The position numbers and the translations under genes were made by a program. From positions 79,668,163 through 79,732,162 of the forward strand of contig NC_065921.1 in assembly GCF_024586455.1 (NCBI RefSeq): DNA of 64,000 bases, in the 5' to 3' direction. Positions 61,501 to 64,000 of the stretch are shown here, piece after piece. Source of the stretch: Bactrocera neohumeralis. Lineage: Eukaryota > Arthropoda > Insecta > Diptera > Tephritidae. Each line of letters begins with the position of its first letter. Within the stretch, counting starts at the first letter, position 1. Under the pieces are notes generated by a model. That model made no database searches and had not been told where the DNA came from. It was given only the letters and a program-made list of their open reading frames with translations.

Positions 61501-63223
61501 TGGGCGGACTTTGATCTGGACTGCGGTGATGTACGTTGTAGACGTGACAATTGTCCAGATTTACCGAACTCGGGACAGGAAGATGCAGATAATGATGGCA
61601 TTGGTGATGGTTGTGACGATGATGCGGATGGTGATGGCGAGAAGAATGATAAGGATAATTGCCCATATGATTACAATGATAATCAGTCGGACTCGGATCA
61701 CGATGGTGTGGGCGATGCGTGTGACAATTGTCCATTCGTGCCGAATCGTAAGCAATTGGACTCGGATCATGATGGTATGGGCAATGATTGTGATGAGGAT
61801 ATGGATAACGATAACATAGCGAATATGTACGATAACTGTATGACAATACCGAATCCGAATCAGTCCGATGTGGACAACGACGGTATAGGCGATGCTTGTG
61901 ACAACTGCCCGACCATACCGAATCCGTCGCAGGAGGACAGAGACAGCGATCTGGTAGGTGATGCGTGCGACTCGGATATTGATGGTGACGATGATGGTGT
62001 GCAAGACAGTGAAGACAATTGTAACTCTATTAGTAACTCTGATCAGTTGGACACCGATGGTGATGGCAAGTGAGTATGGTTAGGTGAGCAATGTCTGTAG
62101 GATTCATTTTTACTGGCATTTTTTGGCAGAGGTGACGCATGTGATGATGACATGGATGGCGATGGCATACCGAATCACCGCGACAACTGTCCCTTAGTAC
62201 GAAATCCCGATCAGACGGACTTAAACCGTAAGTATCAGTACACCGAAGCTTTCAACAAGTTATAGTTAAATATTATGCCAAACAGACAACGGTAAGGGCG
62301 ACATTTGCGAATACGATGAAGACGAGGATGGCACGCCCAACTTTATTGATAACTGCCCGAACAATTCCATGATCTATTCAACGGACTTCCGCGCAATCCG
62401 CTCGGTTATACTCGATCCGGAAGGTGATGCTCAACGCGATCCCAATTGGGAAGTACACGCCAATGGTTCCGAAATCGTACAAACACTGAACAGTGATCCC
62501 GGCTTGGTGGTGGGACATGACGCCTTTGGTGGTGTCGACTTTGAGGGCACATTCTTTGTTAACGACGACACAGATGACGATTATGTGGGCTTTATATTCA
62601 GTTATCAGAGCAATCGCAAGTTCTATGTGGTTATGTGGAAGAAGGCCGCACAGACATATTGGGAATCGACACCATTCCGTGCGTCTTCGGAGCCGGGCAT
62701 ACAGATTAAGTTGGTCGATAGCATAACAGGACCTGGTTCAATGTTGCGTAACAGTCTCTGGCACTCAGGCGATACGCCAGATCAAGTTAAGTTGCTGTGG
62801 AAGGACCCAGCGAATGTTGGTTGGAAAGAGAAAACTTCATATCGCTGGTCGCTGTTGCATAGACCGGCGATCGGCCTGATACGCTTGAGGTAGAGTGTCT
62901 GTGTGGGTATTTTAAGTAACTGAAACCTTTAACATTCTCCCCCGCTATTTTACAGGATGTATGAAGGCGAACATTTGATCTTGGATTCGCATAATATCTA
63001 CGACTCTACATTGAAAGGTGGACGCCTCGGCGTTTTCTGTTTCTCGCAGGAGATGATCATTTGGTCGGACCTAATTTACAAATGCAACAGTGCGTATTTG
63101 AGTTTTCTTCTGTTGTTTTGAAATACTTTAACCTATAATTCCGTACTTTTAGCGCGCGTTCCTGCCCTCATTTACAACGAGTTGCCGCACCAACTCAAGC
63201 AGAAGGTGGATGTGGATAGATAG
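37438..63223 (+). CDS. Tsp: Thrombospondin, long isoform (15 coding exons joined)
   Basis: Secreted calcium-binding matrix glycoprotein. In Drosophila the single thrombospondin is an integrin ligand at muscle-tendon junctions. Joined exons: 37438-37516, 37790-37856, 38951-39266, 39384-39516, 39661-39792, 43717-43908, 44201-44318, 57379-57500, 60854-61060, 61125-61240, 61294-62069, 62130-62227, 62286-62889, 62956-63089, 63153-63223. They total 3165 nt, giving 1054 residues and a TAG stop; every junction keeps frame and uses GT-AG. Order of parts: signal peptide (about 1-21), laminin-G-like N domain (about 22-210), coiled coil with CxxC (about 243-290), about six EGF modules (about 295-545), type 3 DxDxDG calcium repeats (about 546-800), C-terminal domain (about 800-1031) and a 23-residue tail. 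Lack of type 1 and vWC modules places it in pentameric subgroup B. Introns 5, 7 and 8 are large (3.9, 13.1 and 3.4 kb) and repeat-filled. No frameshift or missing domain seen. Exon boundaries are manual readings of the sequence. Confidence 0.95.
37790..37856 (+). CDS. Tsp: Tsp coding exon 2: start of N-terminal domain
   Basis: A 67-nt exon with acceptor GCACAG (ends 37789) and donor GTAAGT (37857). It encodes residues 27-48, containing the pattern GDxVISMRHI seen in fly thrombospondins. A KGD tripeptide lies at residues 38-40, immediately followed by a cysteine. Frame is carried from exon 1 (phase 1) into exon 3 (phase 2). Confidence 0.9.
38951..39266 (+). CDS. Tsp: Tsp coding exon 3: N-terminal laminin-G-like domain
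   Basis: A 316-nt exon encoding residues 49-154. It starts after TTCAACAG (38950) and ends at GTAAGT (39267). Alternating hydrophobic beta-strand segments (for example FSFFLDRREQRVTLDISASG) fit the TSPN domain. One possible N-glycosylation site (Asn-Glu-Thr) is present. The frame is open throughout and the intron on either side has stops. Confidence 0.92.
39384..39516 (+). CDS. Tsp: Tsp coding exon 4: end of N-terminal domain
   Basis: A 133-nt exon (acceptor TTTCGCAG, donor GTAAGT) encoding residues 155-198. It has a cysteine in ANCQKG followed by an Arg/Lys-rich stretch (RRGNRRMLKTK), which could be a glycosaminoglycan-binding site; that role is inference. The preceding intron is only 117 nt. 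Confidence 0.9.
39661..39792 (+). CDS. Tsp: Tsp coding exon 5: basic linker before the coiled coil
   Basis: A 132-nt exon (acceptor TTCATTGTAG, donor GTAAAA) encoding residues 199-242. It begins with a basic run (EKNKKRDVRNF) and continues as a hydrophilic linker with one cysteine near the end (GDCE). It joins exon 6 across the 3.9-kb intron that contains the foldback-like inverted repeat. Confidence 0.88.
40245..42640. repeat. Foldback-like element: long inverted repeats around a 1.5-kb middle
   Basis: The left arm (about 40245-40760) starts AAAAAGCTCAAAGGAACATC and holds direct repeats about 293 bases apart (40249 and 40542). The right arm (about 42308-42640) is its reverse complement, ending TTGTTCCTTTAAGCTTTT, with the same inner order: GATAAACC.CTT.TACTACTTAT, GCAAATTTTCGAAA, AGCTCT..GGATCATC, AGCTGTG.GAT.AAATAAG. 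The middle holds further AAAAGCTT repeats (40790-41190) and then a GC-richer unique part (41560-42270). It resembles foldback transposons, in which terminal repeats are themselves tandem; two inverted insertions of one small element would look similar. Lies in Tsp intron 5. Confidence 0.75.
42640..43716. other. Rest of Tsp intron 5
   Basis: A minus-strand open frame of 111 codons (43039-42704) is present but matches no family and is probably incidental. Nothing else recognised until the exon 6 acceptor. Confidence 0.35.
43717..43908 (+). CDS. Tsp: Tsp coding exon 6: coiled coil, CxxC pair, first EGF start
   Basis: A 192-nt exon (acceptor TTCTTCTTAG, donor GTGAGT) encoding residues 243-306. 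The heptad-like segment LMALVKLLREDIAHQREEI and following leucines form a short coiled coil, directly followed by NCAGC. In thrombospondins this arrangement assembles and disulfide-locks the oligomer; in subgroup B it makes pentamers. The end (CRTANPCYPG) opens EGF module 1. Confidence 0.93.
44201..44318 (+). CDS. Tsp: Tsp coding exon 7: EGF-like module 1
   Basis: A 118-nt exon (acceptor TTGTTGCAG, donor GTAAGT at 44319) encoding residues 307-345. The pattern VDCFETMAGLRCGRCPAGMV with GDGKIC is a thrombospondin-type EGF repeat. A GT two bases earlier (44317) is possible but only the 44319 donor keeps frame with exon 8. A 13-kb intron follows. Confidence 0.92.
44932..45885 (+). mobile_element. 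Mariner-family transposon relic 2, inside Tsp intron 7
   Basis: Most of a mariner transposase can be read through frameshifts. 44932 opens with MDRNIEQRNFLK..., then SESQRMLEKAYGDSKTQ, DGRDIVEDMPRSEQTSTSS, ARELDISRESVRMIF (about 45200), MLGRTNSDPTFMEIIMTADQ then SWVYEFNMQTSQQSSEW (first catalytic Asp, TADQSW in place of the usual TxDETW), RRIRENIRQKRPELWQSN (about 45605), WILQDDNAPSHPTTIV (second Asp region), and a decayed end. The third catalytic segment (YSPDLAP) is lost. Dead. More complete than relic 1. Confidence 0.88.
45885..48230. other. Tsp intron 7, unassigned part
   Basis: AT-rich to 46700, then GC-richer with GTTGTT and GCAACAAC runs (46700-48200). No exon recognised. A possible core promoter at 48160-48205 is listed separately. 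Intronic enhancers are plausible but not shown. Confidence 0.35.
48160..48205 (+). promoter_or_regulatory. Possible TATA plus initiator pair in Tsp intron 7
   Basis: CATATATAAGCC (about 48163-48174) is followed about 30 bases on by GGCACACAGTGGAGC, which has an ACAGT resembling the fly initiator TCAGT. Spacing suits a TATA promoter on the + strand that would transcribe into exon 8. Only motif evidence in AT-rich DNA, so chance is a serious alternative. Confidence 0.25.
48233..48856 (-). repeat. Dispersed repeat, copy C, with four 154-bp units
   Basis: Starts GTTAACTCTGGTTGCACCGA then AGCTATAATACCCTTCAC, the reverse complement of the 3' end of copies A and B. GTATGGCAGCTATATGCTAT begins at 48327, 48481, 48635 and 48789, an exact 154-base period. 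Units 2 and 3 are nearly identical over their whole length; units 1 and 4 are more diverged. The AAATTTTGTGAAGATATCTC segment recurs with the units. Confidence 0.82.
48856..50260. other. Tsp intron 7, unassigned part
   Basis: No exon or known repeat recognised. Open frames at 48964-49332 (+) and 49446-48994 (-) overlap each other and look incidental. Confidence 0.35.
50270..50440 (+). mobile_element. Tail fragment of a non-LTR retrotransposon
   Basis: The + strand reads RRLFWLGHVVRMNE (about 50290-50330), then after a frame change ALKVFDAVSGSGSRERRPLL and WKKQVE. This is the same C-terminal signature as at 31.1 and 52.7 kb. Short and broken. Confidence 0.65.
50440..52540. other. Tsp intron 7, unassigned part
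   Basis: A + frame at 50891-51139 is lysine- and arginine-rich and unknown. 51170-51600 is GC-richer. No exon supported. Confidence 0.35.
52545..52895 (+). mobile_element. 3' end of a non-LTR retrotransposon
   Basis: Reads LYKSLIVTVLLYDTEASRYT (about 52551), then after frame changes RLYWLGHDVRMDE, RVFVAVPAGIGRGRPPLRW, and a tail TGGGCCGCGGTTGTAAACTC then TATAACCGCGTAAGTGGTGT ending CCAATAAAATAGAAGAAGA, the usual 3' terminus of this insect family. The reverse transcriptase core is absent, consistent with 5' truncation. Confidence 0.78.
52895..54710. other. Tsp intron 7, unassigned part with CT microsatellite
   Basis: A (CT)n run lies at 53341-53358. A + frame of 116 codons (54295-54645) is hydrophobic with no recognised domain. 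No supported exon. Confidence 0.35.
54720..56290. repeat. Field of repeated TTTATACC motifs
   Basis: TTTATACC(A), with variants such as TTATACCAGA and TTTATGCC, occurs dozens of times over about 1.5 kb, often as AAATTTATACCAAA or TTTATACCAGTTATATTTTT. Spacing is irregular but longer phrases recur (AAATTGAAGAAAAAAT at 55239 and 55424; ACTTTCAATACTTTTATACC near 56080 and 56190). No open frame. It looks like expansion of a short unit with decay. Lies in intron 7, 1.1 kb before exon 8. Confidence 0.8.
56290..57378. other. End of Tsp intron 7
   Basis: Two short diverged repeats share GTAGAGTTTC/GTAGAGTTCT and GTGGCAACTCTATA (56320-56395 and 56600-56650). GTTGTT and TATTGTT runs precede the exon 8 acceptor. 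No exon seen on either strand. Confidence 0.4.
57379..57500 (+). CDS. Tsp: Tsp coding exon 8: EGF-like module 2, branch point of the two isoforms
   Basis: A 122-nt exon encoding residues 346-386 (GVQCHDTLNGAQCDACPIGY and GDGRTC). The acceptor is TTGCAG at 57373-57378; the competing AG two bases later puts a TGA in frame and is rejected. The donor GTGAGT is at 57501. Its phase-1 end fits both exon 9 (60854) and the alternative last exon (57978). Confidence 0.93.
57978..58063 (+). CDS. Tsp: Alternative last coding exon of Tsp (predicted short isoform)
   Basis: A long pyrimidine tract (57941-57975) ends in CACGCAG, and the following phase-1 frame is open for 28 residues (GNFIVPIQSVQQYQRETKYM then RKYSTKHA) to TAA at 58061. 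Splicing exon 8 to it gives a 414-residue protein with the N domain, coiled coil and two EGF modules, and a basic tail in place of the rest. EGF 3 is cut, leaving two cysteines (NPC, GPC) without their usual partners. A consensus AATAAA follows at 58256. Short thrombospondin forms are, from memory, annotated in Drosophila, but I cannot check whether this tail matches them. It could be fortuitous, but acceptor, frame and poly(A) signal agree. Confidence 0.7.
58064..58285 (+). terminator. Tsp: 3' UTR and poly(A) signal of the short Tsp isoform
   Basis: About 190 bases of AT-rich DNA after the TAA lead to AATAAA at 58256-58261, followed by a T-rich stretch (CTATTTTACTC). This is a normal cleavage and polyadenylation layout. 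It is inside the intron between exons 8 and 9, so use of it would stop the long transcript. Confidence 0.6.
58300..58980. other. Tsp intron 8, first unassigned part
   Basis: No known exon or repeat recognised. Short frames on both strands at 58455-58974 have no domain. Confidence 0.35.
58985..59430. mobile_element. Internally deleted Tc-type element (about 445 bp)
   Basis: Starts AAGGTGTCAACCTTTTCGAA then ATTCCCTACTTTTT and ends CAGTACCTCTACTTGACATC then ACCCC, decayed inverted ends of the GGGTGATCC family. 59125-59165 matches the region near 33100-33135 and 59180-59370 matches 33597-33870, so about 460 bases of transposase centre are missing relative to that copy. Non-autonomous derivative in Tsp intron 8. 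Confidence 0.72.
59810..60155 (+). mobile_element. C-terminal fragment of a jockey-like non-LTR element
   Basis: The + strand reads CRSCKKEDKEITQHFLLDYP then EFWWSRL (about 59871-59950), the CxxC...TxxHxLxxxP motif with the last cysteines lost. Then, after frame changes, LCKFVLSTKRF and a tail ending TAACCTAACCTAACG. Dead and 5'-truncated. Lies in intron 8. Confidence 0.65.
60160..60500 (-). mobile_element. Tc-type transposase fragment
   Basis: On the minus strand, across frames, a degraded DEAHF-like segment (about 60440-60470), then SGGIISLYFFRNKTSDTVTV then NVERYRMVITNFL (about 60320-60220). It matches the same transposase family as 33.0-33.9 kb. About 340 bases survive. Confidence 0.65.
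60500..60853. other. End of Tsp intron 8
   Basis: AT-rich with nothing recognised before the exon 9 acceptor. Confidence 0.4.
60854..61060 (+). CDS. Tsp: Tsp coding exon 9: EGF-like module 3 and part of 4
   Basis: A 207-nt exon (acceptor TTTTTTAG, donor GTAAAC) encoding residues 387-455. It contains the end of EGF 3 (VECVEMDFPPYFRCIPCSPG) and a calcium-binding type EGF start (HDINECDIYHPC). Asn-Gly-Thr is a possible glycosylation site. Reading through the donor meets a stop at 61099, so the 64-nt intron must be removed. Confidence 0.93.
61125..61240 (+). CDS. Tsp: Tsp coding exon 10: EGF 4 end and calcium-binding EGF 5
   Basis: A 116-nt exon between a 64-nt and a 53-nt intron, encoding residues 456-494. 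It has the spacer GFYLEYVAPDFRKQTC and then DIDECAKGLDRCHAHSVC, the calcium-binding EGF signature. The acceptor (GCATTAAAG, ends 61124) has a weak pyrimidine tract, but it is the only one that restores frame. Confidence 0.88.
61294..62069 (+). CDS. Tsp: Tsp coding exon 11: last EGF modules and most type 3 repeats
   Basis: The largest exon (776 nt, residues 495-752). It completes EGF 5 (GSYQCKCVDGYFANGTNVC) and EGF 6, then runs into aspartate-rich type 3 repeats such as DADNDGIGDGCDDD, DSDHDGVGDACDNC and DVDNDGIGDACDNC. These bind many calcium ions in the wire around the C-terminal globe. The donor is GTGAGT at 62070. Confidence 0.96.
62130..62227 (+). CDS. Tsp: Tsp coding exon 12: type 3 repeat
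   Basis: A 98-nt exon between 60-nt and 58-nt introns, residues 753-785. The junction with exon 11 rebuilds DGKGDACDDDMDGDGIPN, so a KGD tripeptide (residues 753-755) is split across the intron. It ends in CPLVRNPDQTDLN at donor GTAAGT (62228). Confidence 0.93.
62286..62889 (+). CDS. Tsp: Tsp coding exon 13: last type 3 repeat and C-terminal domain
   Basis: A 604-nt exon, residues 786-986. It begins HNGKGDICEYDEDEDG (second KGD, residues 789-791), then the thrombospondin C-terminal lectin-like domain: GVDFEGTFFVN, YVGFIFSYQSNRKFYVVMWK, LRNSLWHSGDTP, WKEKTSYRW. An Asn-Gly-Ser glycosylation site is present. The donor is GTAGAG at 62890; reading through it gives TAG at once. Confidence 0.96.
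62956..63089 (+). CDS. Tsp: Tsp coding exon 14: end of C-terminal domain
   Basis: A 134-nt exon (acceptor TTTTACAG, donor GTGCGT) for residues 987-1031. It contains MYEGEHLILDS, GGRLGVFCFSQEMIIWSDL and YKCN, matching the conserved final strands of the family, including the closing cysteine. Confidence 0.95.
63153..63223 (+). CDS. Tsp: Tsp coding exon 15: tail and stop
   Basis: A 71-nt exon after acceptor TACTTTTAG encoding the final residues (TRVPALIYNELPHQLKQKVD then VDR) and TAG at 63221-63223. Such a short divergent tail after the C-terminal domain is normal for thrombospondins. Confidence 0.9.
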
Positions 63224-63500
63224 GTAGTACCGAGCAGTATTCCTATACTGGGTGCTACCCCGTTTGGGTTAGCTTGGTTCCGCTGAAGTTGCTTGCCGTA
63301 GTACTTAATTAACTTTTTTGTTGAAAGTATTATTGGTGTCATGGCACCGAGCTTACTTTAATACATATTATTTGCATAAAACAGCGATACTACCATAACC
63401 GAGAATGTTTTTAAAATGTTATAATATGTACTATGTTCTTATAATAAGTGAAAAACACAACTAAATAAATTATTTAATAAAAGTTTTTGTAAATTACTCA
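63224..63500 (+). terminator. Tsp: 3' UTR and two poly(A) signals of the long Tsp isoform
   Basis: About 240 bases after the stop there are two AATAAA hexamers at 63464-63469 and 63476-63481, followed by a T-rich segment. Either could direct 3' end formation of the long transcript. Confidence 0.75.
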
Positions 63501-64000
63501 CTAAACTCTATGAAAACCTGTTTCTTTTGGTCAGAATTATTTTGCCGTATGAGCAATAGAACCCAAGTTAGGCCACAGTTCGTGACTGAAAGTATGAGTT
63601 TGTATAAATTCGCAGTGGTCAATAGGCTGTTGAGTATACAAGTATATCTATGTTTCGTGTGTAAAATTATGAAACAAAGATTTTATAAATCTGGACTACT
63701 TTTGGTTCAGCTTCTGGTAAAAGCACGAGAAGTAGTTCCGTTTTACTGATGGCAACATATGAAATTCTCGAAGGTCTCAGCTGCAGAATGGCAAATCAAG
63801 TATTTCAAGGTCATCCATCGTCATAAAATTTTCAGCATTTTAACTTGATACCAATTTTATCTTTGTCTACTCCATATTATCTTACCGAATCCGTCGAAAA
63901 CAGATTAATGAGAAATTTTAATTTCTTGTATTCTATACTTTGAGTAGGCTAAGTAACCGAGTGGGACGTGAAGTCTTCTCTGCAAAACAAAATACCAAAC
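63500..64000. other. Downstream flank of Tsp
   Basis: One + frame of 79 codons (63510-63749) has no known domain. No start of another gene is recognisable before the window ends. Confidence 0.35.

Noticed and set aside
61424..62004. Long minus-strand and alternate + frames across the type 3 repeats
   Set aside because: They are shadows of the GATGGTGATGGC-type repeats that encode the aspartate-rich Tsp exon 11.

Overview
The window reads as nuclear DNA of a higher fly. Tephritid fruit fly is my best guess, by inference: intergenic DNA is AT-rich, full of CAA/GTT, CATA and TATGTA runs, with short GT-AG introns and Tc1-mariner and non-LTR relics typical of that group. I recognise only one protein-coding host gene: thrombospondin (Tsp), on the + strand from about 37.2 kb to 63.5 kb.

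Layout. 1-37 kb is gene-poor. It holds a broken mariner (0.64-1.34 kb), a degenerate tandem repeat built on a GTTGCCA core (2.5-3.4 kb), several dead non-LTR retrotransposon pieces (3.5, 7.9-9.0, 13.7-15.1, 17.1-17.9, 21.6-22.1, 27.5-28.1 and 31.1 kb), two copies of a dispersed repeat (5.1 and 10.3 kb), a 1.1-kb GTT-rich tract (10.9-12.0 kb), two very AT-rich tracts (22.1-23.5 and 35.2-37.0 kb), and a decayed Tc-type transposon (33.0-33.9 kb). Blocks of higher GC near 19-21 kb and 28.9-29.9 kb could hold promoters or untranslated first exons of Tsp, but nothing in the sequence proves this.

Tsp. Fifteen coding exons (37438-63223) join in frame through consensus splice sites to give a 1054-residue secreted protein: signal peptide, N-terminal laminin-G-like domain, short coiled coil with a following CxxC pair, about six EGF-like modules, calcium-binding type 3 repeats and the thrombospondin C-terminal lectin-like domain. 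No type 1 or von Willebrand C module is present, so this is the pentameric (subgroup B) architecture. The protein is expected in the extracellular matrix, for example at muscle-tendon junctions as known for Drosophila Tsp. A second 3' end is visible: exon 8 can splice to an exon at 57978 that adds 28 residues and a stop, with its own poly(A) signal, predicting a 414-residue form without type 3 repeats or C-terminal domain.

Tsp introns are large and hold most of the unusual structure: a 2.4-kb foldback-like inverted repeat (40.2-42.6 kb), a second mariner relic (44.9-45.9 kb), a dispersed repeat containing four units at exact 154-bp spacing (48.3-48.9 kb), a 1.5-kb field of repeated TTTATACC motifs (54.7-56.3 kb), and an internally deleted transposon derivative (59.0-59.4 kb) beside two further relics.
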